A stretch of DNA of 64,000 bases. It comes from Solitalea canadensis DSM 3403 (lineage in GTDB: Bacteria; Bacteroidota; Bacteroidia; Sphingobacteriales; Sphingobacteriaceae). The stretch lies in contig NC_017770.1 of the NCBI RefSeq assembly GCF_000242635.2, forward strand, positions 3,236,669 to 3,300,668, in the 5' to 3' direction. This document shows positions 1 through 8,393 of the stretch, piece after piece. The translations under genes and the position numbers were made by a program. Position 1 is the stretch's first letter; every line of letters begins with the position of its first letter. A model generated the notes under the pieces. The model was not told the origin of the DNA. It saw only the letters and a program-made list of their open reading frames with translations, and ran no database searches.

Positions 1-1067
<1,067 letters not shown>

Positions 1068-1076
1068 ACCAACCAA

Positions 1077-1607
1077 ATGAGAACTTTTTTAGCAAATTAC
1101 TTTTTAAAACGCGAAGCAGCGAAGGTTGCACGCCAGGCAAAACAGTTGGGCCTCGACAAAGCCAACAGCTTCTTGATTTTATACAATGCGTCACAATTAG
1201 AAGAAATTAAAGCACTAAAGGAAATTTCTTTCAATTTAGCCCAGCAACAGAAAAAAACTGTTGCCTTATGCCTTATTAGCGAAAAGGATTTGCCTGAATT
1301 TCGAACAGAAGCAAGAAATTTTAATTTTATTACACCAAAAGAGCTAAATCTACTATCGTTACCTAAAAAAACGACAGTAAATGAACTTCAATCAACAACG
1401 TATGATGTATTAATTAATCTTTCTGCTCAAACTAATACAACTCTTTCGTATTTAGCATTAAAAGCGCATGCAAATTTTAAGATCGCACAATACCTACCCG
1501 AAGAAAGTTTTGTATATGATTTCATGATTGATTGTAAAAAAGACACAAGTATTGTTAATTTTACCGCCCAAGTATTACATTATCTTTCATTAATTAAGAA
1601 TGACTAG
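1077..1607 (+). CDS. DUF6913-like protein of unknown function
   Basis: This is a 176-residue cytoplasmic protein with no signal peptide or membrane segment. It resembles the small uncharacterised Bacteroidota family DUF6913, whose members I recall as often sitting just before dapA; that assignment is from memory and cannot be checked here. The N-terminus is basic and helical (FLKREAAKVARQAKQLG). The middle shows an alternating strand/helix pattern (residues about 30-110) and the C-terminus a DxxID-type segment (YDFMIDCKKDTS). It begins 9 bp after ligA and its last 8 bp overlap the start of dapA, so translation of the two is probably coupled. No catalytic motif is evident. Confidence 0.75.
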   Translation: MRTFLANYFLKREAAKVARQAKQLGLDKANSFLILYNASQLEEIKALKEISFNLAQQQKKTVALCLISEKDLPEFRTEARNFNFITPKELNLLSLPKKTTVNELQSTTYDVLINLSAQTNTTLSYLALKAHANFKIAQYLPEESFVYDFMIDCKKDTSIVNFTAQVLHYLSLIKND

Positions 1608-2475
1608 AAGACTGAGCGGAACGGGCGTTGCATTGGTTACCCCTTTTAATCCGGATGGAAGTATTGATTTTCCGGGCCTGAGAAACCTGATCGAGCATTT
1701 AATTGCCGGAGGTGTTGAATACCTGGTGCCAATGGGTACAACAGGTGAAACTGCTACCCTTTCAAAGGAAGAAAAGCGAAAGATACTTGATTTTGTAGTT
1801 GAAGTGAATGCGAATCGTGTTCCTTTGGTTGCCGGAATTGGTGGTAATGATACAGCTGCTGTAGTTGAAGAAGTAAAAAACTTTAAAACTAACGGTTTCT
1901 CCGCAATCCTGTCTGTTAGTCCATATTACAACAAACCTACCCAGGAAGGGATTTATCAGCACTATAAACTAGTTGCTGAAAACTCACCTCTTCCTATAAT
2001 TTTATACAATGTTCCGGGGCGCACTGGGTCAAACATGACTGCTCAAACAACCTTACGTTTAGCTGAACTTTCAAATATCATCGGTATAAAAGAAGCTTCA
2101 GGCAACTTTGAACAGTTTATGGAAATCATTAAAAACAAACCAAAAGATTTCCTATTTATTTCGGGTGATGACGGCCTTGCACTACCAATGATTGCATTAG
2201 GTGCAGAAGGAGTTATTTCGGTTGTAGGAAACGCCTTCCCAGCTGATTTCTCTTCAATGATTCGCAAATGTTTGGAAGGTAAATTTGACGAAGCTCGCCC
2301 ATTACATTATAAACTTACTGACATTATAAGTATGCTTTTCGCAGAAGGAAGCCCTGCTGGTGTAAAGGCATTTTTAGAAGAGTTGAATATTTGTGGTAAC
2401 ACGGTTCGTTTACCATTGGTAAATATCAGTGCTGAACTAAAAGCAAAAGTAGTTGCTGCTGTAAAAAACTATTAA
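1600..2475 (+). CDS. dapA: 4-hydroxy-tetrahydrodipicolinate synthase
   Basis: DapA condenses pyruvate with aspartate semialdehyde in the lysine and meso-diaminopimelate pathway, so it supplies the peptidoglycan building block used by MurE, also encoded in this window. The 291 residues match the usual family length of about 290. Visible signatures are the GTTGE motif (Thr47/Thr48), the catalytic tyrosine region LYNVPGRTG (Tyr136) and the Schiff-base lysine in GIKEASGN (Lys164). The start overlaps the upstream gene by 8 bp. A rho-independent terminator follows 27 bp after the stop. Nothing is unusual in the sequence. Confidence 0.97.
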   Translation: MTRRLSGTGVALVTPFNPDGSIDFPGLRNLIEHLIAGGVEYLVPMGTTGETATLSKEEKRKILDFVVEVNANRVPLVAGIGGNDTAAVVEEVKNFKTNGFSAILSVSPYYNKPTQEGIYQHYKLVAENSPLPIILYNVPGRTGSNMTAQTTLRLAELSNIIGIKEASGNFEQFMEIIKNKPKDFLFISGDDGLALPMIALGAEGVISVVGNAFPADFSSMIRKCLEGKFDEARPLHYKLTDIISMLFAEGSPAGVKAFLEELNICGNTVRLPLVNISAELKAKVVAAVKNY

Positions 2476-2478
2476 TTT

Positions 2479-2540
2479 AAGCCGTCGCGGCTTATAAAAA
2501 AGAAATGTCCCGCTATAAGCTAACGGGACATTTTCTTTTA
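2479..2540 (+). terminator. Terminator hairpins after dapA
   Basis: Two stems follow the dapA stop. The first is small: AAGCCG at 2479-2484 pairs with CGGCTT at 2488-2493. The second is strong: 2503-2512 (AAATGTCCCG) pairs with 2524-2533, followed by TTTTCTTTTA. The flanking A and T runs could also let it end the convergent histone-like gene on the minus strand. Confidence 0.8.
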
Positions 2541-2554
2541 GGTTTTTGGATGAA

Positions 2555-2737
2555 CTATGCTTCAGCCTTGTTTTTTGTTTCCTGGATTTCCATGCGGATT
2601 TCCTGAGCTAGGTTTTTCAAATCCTGCATACCTTTACGTACTCGAGTACCGGCAGCATTGTTACCTTTGTTGTAGAACTTATCTGCATCACCTTCTAATG
2701 ATGACAACAAAGCTTTGAATTCATTAAATTTTTTCAT
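2555..2737 (-). CDS. Histone H1-like (Hc1-type) DNA-associated protein, copy 1
   Basis: This 60-residue basic, fully helical protein resembles the Hc1-like histone H1 family (named after the chlamydial nucleoid protein) that is widespread in Bacteroidota. The diagnostic core is FYNKGNNAAGTRVRKG followed by MQDLKNLAQEIR. It probably binds DNA non-specifically and affects nucleoid packing, but in Bacteroidota that role is inferred. A close paralogue lies at 6190-6369 on the same strand, sharing the block from KFYNKGNN to LKNLA. The gene stands alone, with more than 400 bp of non-coding DNA upstream. Confidence 0.88.
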   Translation of the reverse strand: MKKFNEFKALLSSLEGDADKFYNKGNNAAGTRVRKGMQDLKNLAQEIRMEIQETKNKAEA

Positions 2738-3200
2738 TTTAAGATACTCCTTTTAATGTTTGGTAAATACTGATTAGGTTATTCCATAGCTAATGTAATA
2801 GCTTTTGTTTCATAAAACAAAAATTTCAACTACAAAAAAGCGCGTTTAAAGCTGTTTTTTTCCACATTTCCACCATTATAGTTCATTGTAACTGTCTGAA
2901 AATCCCCTCAATCAGAGTATAGAAAACATAGCAGTCAATTTCAAACCAAAACATAACAAATTGAAAATCAATACATTACATAATATACTAAAAAGTAATA
3001 ATTATGCACTAAAATTAGTTCAATAAAACTTTAGTTAAATAACTGAACCATACAGATATATATTTTAATTATCGCTTAAAAGATCACATTAATGTAATTT
3101 TATGCATCTTTCATGATAAACTGACAAAAGTCATGAACTCTACTAAGTATTCTTACTAATTTTGTATCGTGGAGAACTGTGCTTAAAGCAGCTATATTAT
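2738..3200. other. Divergent intergenic region between the histone-like gene and the haemoglobin gene
   Basis: These 463 bp contain no credible gene and are very AT-rich. The region must hold the promoters of both flanking genes. A TTTTCCACA 9-mer (2858-2866) and a TAnnTTTG-type box (3157-3164) are the only recognisable motifs. Confidence 0.6.
3157..3164 (+). promoter_or_regulatory. Candidate Bacteroidota -7 box (TAATTTTG)
   Basis: TAATTTTG fits the Bacteroidota -7 consensus TAnnTTTG and lies 36 bp before the ATG at 3201. I do not see a clear -33 TTG at the expected distance, so this is a weak call. Confidence 0.35.
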
Positions 3201-3599
3201 ATGCAAATTATCAAAAATGATATAAGTAACTTTTCAGATATACAACTCTTGGTGGATACATTTTATGATAAAATCAAGAACGATAGCCTTTTGGGGCCAA
3301 TTTTCAATGGTATTATTAAAGATAAGTGGGATGTCCATTTAAAGAAGATGTATAGCTTTTGGAATACTATCTTATTTTCTGAACCAGGGTACACAGGCAG
3401 TCCCTTCCCTCCCCATGCAAAACTCCCTGTACAAAAGGAACATTTCGATCATTGGCTCATTTTATTTTCCGGTACTGTAAACAGTTTATTTGAAGGAGAA
3501 AAGGCAAACGAAGCGTTATGGCGAGCTCAACGAATGGCAGAAATGTTTAACTTCAAGATTGAACACTTCCGTAATAACGGCAATCTTTCTATATTGTAA
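3201..3599 (+). CDS. Group III truncated haemoglobin
   Basis: This is a 132-residue haem protein of the truncated haemoglobin class (TrHb3, COG2346). Such proteins bind O2, CO or NO, and roles in NO or peroxide handling are proposed. Family signs are FYDKIKNDSLLGPIF near the N-terminus, FWNTILFSEPGYTGSPFPPH in the middle, and the proximal histidine segment EHFDHWLILF. The ATG at 3201 is preferred over an in-frame TTG at 3162, because the TTG would add 13 residues unlike the family and overlaps the candidate promoter box. One base separates its stop from the membrane-protein gene that follows, so the two form an operon. Confidence 0.9.
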   Translation: MQIIKNDISNFSDIQLLVDTFYDKIKNDSLLGPIFNGIIKDKWDVHLKKMYSFWNTILFSEPGYTGSPFPPHAKLPVQKEHFDHWLILFSGTVNSLFEGEKANEALWRAQRMAEMFNFKIEHFRNNGNLSIL

Positions 3600-3600
3600 T

Positions 3601-4074
3601 ATGGCAAAACTAAAGCATTCGTTACCTATTGCAATTACTTTTATCTGGCTTGGATTTGTTTGTGCGATTAGTTTTATGGAAGCTCCTGCTAAATTCACTG
3701 CCCCACATTTAAGTTTACAAGTGGGTGTTGAAGTGGGCAGAATCGTTTTTATGGCACTCAATCGTGTTGAAATTATTTTAGCCCTCTTTACGCTTGGATT
3801 TGCCTTTATTAACGGATACGGTCGGAAAACCAACATTCTGATCAGTATTTTACTCGGCATCGTTGCCATTCAAACTTTTTGGTTGCTGCCTACATTACAT
3901 CAACGGGTACAGTTGATCATTGATGGACAAACACCAACTCCATCCAAACTTCATTTATATTACATCAGTTCCGACGTGTTAAAAGTGATTTGTCTTATCG
4001 GCTTGGGTATTGGCCAATTTGGTCATTTCAGAGAAAAATGCCTTGAACGTTTTTTTATTAAGGAGAGTGAGTAA
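3601..4074 (+). CDS. Small multi-pass membrane protein, function unknown
   Basis: This is a 157-residue integral membrane protein with about four hydrophobic segments: residues about 6-24, 47-70, 76-96 and 120-142. A conserved-looking motif, MEAPAKFTAP followed by VGVEVGRIVFMALNRVE, lies between the first two. The pattern recalls TMEM205/DUF4149-type proteins, but I am not certain. The start is ATG 3601, one base after the haemoglobin stop; a longer in-frame start at 3490 would lie inside the haemoglobin gene and add a non-membrane tail. Co-transcription suggests a shared role in redox or gas chemistry at the membrane, which is inference only. Confidence 0.8.
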   Translation: MAKLKHSLPIAITFIWLGFVCAISFMEAPAKFTAPHLSLQVGVEVGRIVFMALNRVEIILALFTLGFAFINGYGRKTNILISILLGIVAIQTFWLLPTLHQRVQLIIDGQTPTPSKLHLYYISSDVLKVICLIGLGIGQFGHFREKCLERFFIKESE

Positions 4075-4395
4075 AATCGCTTCTCATCAAGATAAAGATT
4101 AAAATCGCCTAATTACACCCATAATTTGTCATTCTGAGGCACGAAGAATCTGTTACATCAAAGCACTTTCAAATTCCAACTCCTTCATTCCTCAGCGTGA
4201 TACATGCTTACTGTCTTAAACTCTCCCTCACCAACTTTCAGATTGATCCAATCCAGCACCGAAGGTGTAATACCTCTGTAAAGAAAAATAATAGCTTAAA
4301 GCCGTAAAATTCCAAAATCTTTATTCGAGAATAATACAACTTTAAGCTATCACTTATAATTGAGAAATAACACGTAACCCTCAACCCATAATCAA
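4075..4395. other. Intergenic region with a REP-like element
   Basis: No gene is visible in these 321 bp between convergent genes. They contain the inverted-repeat element described at 4127-4204, and AT-rich sequence near the end of the GH125 gene. Confidence 0.6.
4127..4204. repeat. REP-like inverted-repeat element, copy 1
   Basis: The element opens with TGTCATTCTGAGG and closes with CCTCAGCGTGATACA, an imperfect inverted repeat around a 50-bp interior that contains GAAGAATCTGTTACATCAAAGC. The same architecture and interior words (GAAGCATCTGTTAATCAAAGC) recur at 19113-19185 inside the dcw cluster, so this is a dispersed intergenic element. Confidence 0.7.
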
Positions 4396-5823
4396 CTACT
4401 TCAAATCCAGCACCTGCGGTCTTTCTTTTAACATAGTGATAATTAATTCACCAAATAAGGTATTAGCCCAGGCAAACCACTTACGTGTAAATTTGGCAGG
4501 ATCATCTTTATGGAAAGATTCATGCATAAAGCCGGTATCTCCATCAGTATCTCTTAATACCTTAATGCAATTTCTTATTTCCTCGTCACTTGAGCTTGTA
4601 AAGGCTCTCATAATGATACTCATCGGCCAGATATAATCTAAACCAACATGTGGTCCGCCAATGCCCTCAGCAGCCTTGCCTTTAAAGAAATAAGGATTAT
4701 ATTCAGACCATACCATATTCCGGGTATTGATATAGATGTTTTCATTCTTAGCACAACAGCCAAGATATGGGAGTGCTAATAAGCTAGGTACATTGGCATC
4801 ATCCATACAAACGTAATTGCCAAACCCATCCACTTCAAAGGCATAGACCTTACCGTATTTCTGGTGATCAACAATTCCGTATTTATCAACTGCTGCTTCA
4901 ACTTCATTAGCAAGGTTGGTGCATTTAGTAGCCATAGCTTCATCCTTGTACACCTCTTTCATTATCTCTGCAAGTTGACGTAAGGATACAATAGCGAATA
5001 AATTAGAGGGGATTAAGTAAGGATAAATTGTTGCATCATCCGAAGGACGGAAAATAGAAACAATTAATCCCACAGGCTTAATTGGAGCCCCATAACCAGC
5101 TCCGGCAACTGTATCACTCTGCCATCCGGTAACGCGCTGAAACTTGTAAGGTCCTCTTTCCGTTTTTCGCTGTTGCGCAATCATGGTGTGATAAACAAGT
5201 TCCATCGCCTTTTTCCATTCATCACCAAAAACAGCGACGTCACCGGTTGATTTCCAATAACCGTAAGCTAAACGAATAGGATAACAAATTGAATCAAGTT
5301 CATACTTACGTTCGTGCAACTCAGGTTTCATTTCCGTAAGATCTTTTTCCCATTCACTGCCCTTCGGGCCATCATTAAATGCATTTGCATAAGGATCTAT
5401 CAAGATACACTTCGCCTGTCGGTTAATTACTCCAGCCAGTAAAGACTGAAGCTTCTTGTCATTTTTTGCTAAAGGAACATACGGCCACACTTGTGCAGAT
5501 GAGTCTCGTAACCACATGGCATCAATATCACCTGTAATTACAAAAGTATCGGGCTTACCATCAATTGTTTTATGATAAACAGTAGTATCTAACGTATTAG
5601 GGAAACAATTTTCAAAGAGCCAGGCAAGTTTCTGGTCTTTAAGTTTTGAGGTTACCTCTTTAATCTTAGCTTCTACAGCTGGGCTTGTAAAATGTCTTTT
5701 AGCCAGCTCAGGCCTTTTAGAGGTGTAAACAGTAGGAATAAAAGAAAATGCATTATTTGCGCCTAATCCAATTCCGGCAAGTGCTAATCCACTTGTTTTT
5801 ATGAAGTCTCGTCGGTTGGTCAT
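4396..5823 (-). CDS. GH125 exo-alpha-1,6-mannosidase with Tat signal
   Basis: The protein has 475 residues and belongs to glycoside hydrolase family 125 (DUF1237), whose characterised members release alpha-1,6-linked mannose from N-glycans. The twin-arginine leader [18 protein letters not shown] predicts folded export through Tat. Family signs are [18 protein letters not shown] (residues 98-115), [15 protein letters not shown] with Asp177 as the probable acid residue, [10 protein letters not shown] and [11 protein letters not shown]. The gene stands alone, about 30 kb from the polysaccharide locus at 33-53 kb, but its mannose specificity would suit the same kind of glycan. A stable hairpin lies in the upstream gap. 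Confidence 0.93.
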   Translation of the reverse strand: MTNRRDFIKTSGLALAGIGLGANNAFSFIPTVYTSKRPELAKRHFTSPAVEAKIKEVTSKLKDQKLAWLFENCFPNTLDTTVYHKTIDGKPDTFVITGDIDAMWLRDSSAQVWPYVPLAKNDKKLQSLLAGVINRQAKCILIDPYANAFNDGPKGSEWEKDLTEMKPELHERKYELDSICYPIRLAYGYWKSTGDVAVFGDEWKKAMELVYHTMIAQQRKTERGPYKFQRVTGWQSDTVAGAGYGAPIKPVGLIVSIFRPSDDATIYPYLIPSNLFAIVSLRQLAEIMKEVYKDEAMATKCTNLANEVEAAVDKYGIVDHQKYGKVYAFEVDGFGNYVCMDDANVPSLLALPYLGCCAKNENIYINTRNMVWSEYNPYFFKGKAAEGIGGPHVGLDYIWPMSIIMRAFTSSSDEEIRNCIKVLRDTDGDTGFMHESFHKDDPAKFTRKWFAWANTLFGELIITMLKERPQVLDLK

Positions 5824-5968
5824 GAATGTAAATATAAATCAACCTAAAATAAGGTGTATTTTGTTAAATCCATAACGAAATTAAAATGAATTTGAAACTT
5901 TTTAAATAAAATAAAAAGATATTTCCAAAAATTATAACTGAAAGATTATTAGGAGATTATCAATAAAG

Positions 5969-6016
5969 AAAGCCGAAATATTAATTTATGTTACCATAAA
6001 TTAATATTCCGGCTTT
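5969..6016. repeat. Long near-perfect inverted repeat
   Basis: Bases 5969-5990 pair with 5995-6016 as a 22-bp stem with one mismatch and a 4-base loop (TTAC). It lies between the histone terminator and the GH125 start, where no transcript obviously ends, so it may be a regulatory or mobile-element remnant rather than a terminator. Confidence 0.7.
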
Positions 6017-6108
6017 CGATCATAGAGTAAGATGTGTATTTGTTTGCTTTCCTGATCCAAAGATAATGAGTAAGCAAAAGCCAACATAGCGTATAACTAC
6101 GCATTTGT

Positions 6109-6141
6109 AAAAAAACAAGGCCAACCGTAATGGTTAGCCTT
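6109..6141 (-). terminator. Terminator of histone-like gene 2
   Basis: On the minus strand, AAGGCTAACC pairs with GGTTGGCCTT around ATTAC and is followed by GTTTTTTT. It starts 48 bp past the stop of the histone-like gene. Confidence 0.85.
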
Positions 6142-6189
6142 ATACCGATTTCATAAAAGAAGCTTTTAAGGGCTTCAACTTATGGATTC

Positions 6190-6369
6190 TTATTTTTCTT
6201 TGTTTTTTAAATCTGTTACTTCTTTACGAATTTCAGAAGCCAGGTTTTTTAGGTCTTGCATACCTTTACGAACACGAGTTCCAGCAGCATTGTTACCTTT
6301 GTTGTAGAATTTCTCAGCATCTTCTTCTAATGATGCTAACAATTGTTTGAACTGATTGTATTTTTCCAT
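6190..6369 (-). CDS. Histone H1-like (Hc1-type) DNA-associated protein, copy 2
   Basis: This 59-residue paralogue of the product of 2555-2737 shares the core KFYNKGNNAAGTRVRKG and MQDLKNLA and differs mainly at both ends (start MEKYNQFKQLLASLEEDAE, end EVTDLKNKEK). The start is the ATG at 6369; a more distal in-frame ATG at 6390 would add seven residues not shared with copy 1. It is likely a nucleoid-associated protein. It has its own terminator and stands alone on the minus strand. Having two copies within 4 kb suggests an old duplication. Confidence 0.88.
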   Translation of the reverse strand: MEKYNQFKQLLASLEEDAEKFYNKGNNAAGTRVRKGMQDLKNLASEIRKEVTDLKNKEK

Positions 6370-6482
6370 GGTTAAAATTTTGTCTAACAAGTATAGAAAA
6401 CAATTAGCGCATACTAAAGTATTTTCTTAAAAATTATCGGTCTATTTCTGCAATATAGTGCTTTTGAGCTGATTCAAGTTGT

Positions 6483-6509
6483 AAAAAAAGCCCTCGTTTC
6501 CGAAGGCTT
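6483..6509 (-). terminator. Terminator downstream of tRNA-Cys
   Basis: On the minus strand an AAGCC/GGCTT stem with an inner TCG/CGA stem is followed by a run of seven T. It lies about 50 bp past the 3' end of tRNA-Cys, which suggests that the tRNA is transcribed. Confidence 0.75.
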
Positions 6510-6560
6510 ATAGTAAAAATGAAAAAATTCAGGCACGTATTAAACGGCAGATTTTGTTAG

Positions 6561-6631
6561 AGGTCGAGAGCAGATTTGAACTACTGTATAGCGTCTTGCG
6601 GACACTTGCCTAACCACTCGGCCACCCGACC
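6561..6631 (-). tRNA. tRNA-Cys(GCA), atypical anticodon loop
   Basis: The minus strand folds as a complete 71-nt cloverleaf. The acceptor is GGTCGGG/CTCGACC with one G-U pair, the D arm is GCC-GAGTGGTTA-GGC, and the anticodon stem is AGTGT/ACGCT. The variable loop has 4 nt (ATAC), the T arm is AGTAG-TTCAAAT-CTGCT, and the discriminator is U73, a known cysteine identity base. The anticodon loop reads CCGCAAG, so the anticodon is GCA but position 33 is C instead of the near-universal U. No CCA is encoded. A terminator follows, so it may be functional despite C33. Confidence 0.8.
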
Positions 6632-6905
6632 ATTTGGAACTGTTTTAATCAAATAGTAAGCCAATTTTATGATTTGAGACATAGTATTTGATCTTTAAGT
6701 AAATTATTAACGGTTTTAAACTCTAAATTGTTTGTTCTTACAAATTATAAAAATTATAAACTATTGGTTTTGAACAGCTTTAATTTAAATCTACCATTAA
6801 GCAATATTTGTCTTTTAATAACACTTTTCTGTATATGATTCGCATAAGTGTGTCGAAATAACAGTACAAAAAACTCCTCATTGCTATACATTAAAGAATA
6901 CAAAA

Positions 6906-6937
6906 AATCCCGTTCGGGGTAAAACCAGAACGGGATT
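6906..6937 (-). terminator. Terminator of the alpha-oxoamine synthase gene
   Basis: AATCCCGTTC (6906-6915) pairs with GAACGGGATT (6928-6937). On the minus strand the stem is followed by TTTTTTG. It lies about 25 bp past the stop. Confidence 0.88.
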
Positions 6938-6960
6938 CCTTATTATCATCAAATTATAAA

Positions 6961-8250
6961 TTAGCGTGGAGCCGCAAACTCTTCTGTTTCTTTGTATTGA
7001 CCTTCTGCTAATTTTTCTTTCACTTCACTAAATGCCGTTAATGTACGTTTTACATCCTCAAGACTATGAGCAGCTGTAGGAATTAAACGTAACATTAAAA
7101 CACCTTTAGGAATTACCGGATACGTAACAATTGAACAGAAAATGCTGTAATTCTCACGTAAATCAACAATCAGGTTAGTTGCTTCAGTTAACGAACCATG
7201 CATAAATACTGGAGTAACCGGTGTGTTGGTTTTACCAATATCGAAACCTAATTCTTTTAAACCACCTTGCAAAGCATTAACAATTTCCCAAAGTTTAGCT
7301 TTTAATTGAGGATTTGTTTTTAGCAACTCTAAACGTTTACGTAAACCTACAATCATTGGCATAGGGATCGATTTTGCAAATGTTTGAGAACGCATATTGT
7401 AACGCAAAAACTCTACAACTTGTTCAGTACTTGCTACAAAACCACCAATACCTGCCATTGATTTAGCAAAAGTACCAAAGTACACATCGATGCCTTCAAT
7501 ACAGTTTTGCTCCTCATGAGTACCTGCACCGGTTTTACCCATTGTTCCAAAACCATGGGCATCGTCAACTAGTAAACGGAAGTTATATTTTTCTTTTAGT
7601 GCAACGATATCTTTTAAGTTACCTTGTACACCTGACATACCAAATACACCTTCGGTAATTACTAAAATAGCACCAGGAGTACCTTCAACTAATTTTTCTG
7701 CACGTTGTAATTGTTTCTCAAGGCTATCCATATCGTTATGCGTATATACATAACGTTTACCTTGGTGTAAACGAACTCCGTCGATGATACAAGCATGAGC
7801 CTCAGCATCATACACAATAACATCATGGCGATCAACTAATGTATCGATGATAGATACCATTCCTTGATAACCAAAGTTTAATAAGAATGCATCTTCAAAA
7901 CCAACGAATTCGGCAAGCTCTTTTTCTAAAGCTTCATGATTATTTGAGTTACCCGACATCATACGAGCACCCATAGGAAGAGCTAAACCATATTCTGCTG
8001 CACCTTCTGCGTCTGCCTTACGTACTTCAGGGTGGTTTGCCAAGCCTAAATAGTTATTTAAACTCCATACTAAATGTTCCTTACCACGAAACATCATATG
8101 TGGGCCTATTTCACCTTCCAATTTAGGGAAAGCAAAATATCCGTGAGCCCATTTAGAATGCTGTCCAATAGGACCTCTCTTCTCCTTAATCTTCTCGAAA
8201 ATATCCAATGCCTTAAATTTTAGTGTTTTAAAATCTTTGAAAGTCTGCAA
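6961..8250 (-). CDS. Alpha-oxoamine synthase family PLP enzyme (serine palmitoyltransferase/KBL-like)
   Basis: The protein has 429 residues of the fold-type I PLP alpha-oxoamine synthase family, which condenses an amino acid with an acyl-CoA (serine palmitoyltransferase, 2-amino-3-ketobutyrate ligase, AONS). The PLP lysine is Lys263 in FGTFAKSMAGIGG, the ring-stacking histidine lies in DAEAHACIIDG (residues 149-158), and VDDAHGFG (residues 228-235) holds the Asp that contacts the pyridine nitrogen. Sphingolipid synthesis is common in Sphingobacteriales, so a serine palmitoyltransferase-type role is plausible. However, the N-terminal extension of about 30 residues and the changes around LPMGARMMSG mean I would not assign the substrate. 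It follows ftsZ behind a strong terminator and is its own unit. Confidence 0.85.
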   Translation of the reverse strand: MQTFKDFKTLKFKALDIFEKIKEKRGPIGQHSKWAHGYFAFPKLEGEIGPHMMFRGKEHLVWSLNNYLGLANHPEVRKADAEGAAEYGLALPMGARMMSGNSNNHEALEKELAEFVGFEDAFLLNFGYQGMVSIIDTLVDRHDVIVYDAEAHACIIDGVRLHQGKRYVYTHNDMDSLEKQLQRAEKLVEGTPGAILVITEGVFGMSGVQGNLKDIVALKEKYNFRLLVDDAHGFGTMGKTGAGTHEEQNCIEGIDVYFGTFAKSMAGIGGFVASTEQVVEFLRYNMRSQTFAKSIPMPMIVGLRKRLELLKTNPQLKAKLWEIVNALQGGLKELGFDIGKTNTPVTPVFMHGSLTEATNLIVDLRENYSIFCSIVTYPVIPKGVLMLRLIPTAAHSLEDVKRTLTAFSEVKEKLAEGQYKETEEFAAPR

Positions 8251-8340
8251 AAATAAAAGTTAATTGCAGATTTATCAACAGGGTTATTTAATAATGGTTT
8301 GATTATTATTTCTTTACTTCTAGTAAATATGGCTGCGAAA

Positions 8341-8381
8341 GTTATAAAAAAATCCCGGTAATGCCGGGATTTTTTTATAAC
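8341..8381 (-). terminator. Terminator of ftsZ and the dcw cluster
   Basis: This is a perfect 18-bp inverted repeat (8341-8358 with 8364-8381, loop TAATG) with CCCGG/CCGGG at the tip and A/T runs on both sides. It works in principle on both strands; here it ends the minus-strand division cluster. Confidence 0.92.
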
Positions 8382-8393
8382 TTTCTACGATAC

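Larger units (their letters stand above)
5824..6189. other. Intergenic region with two hairpins
   Basis: There is no gene in these 366 bp. They hold the 5969-6016 hairpin and the histone-gene terminator at 6109-6141; the rest is featureless AT-rich sequence that must include the GH125 promoter. Confidence 0.6.
6370..6960. other. Intergenic region holding tRNA-Cys and terminators
   Basis: Apart from the tRNA gene and the two terminators listed separately, this 591-bp stretch is AT-rich and I see no open reading frame with family support. Confidence 0.6.
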
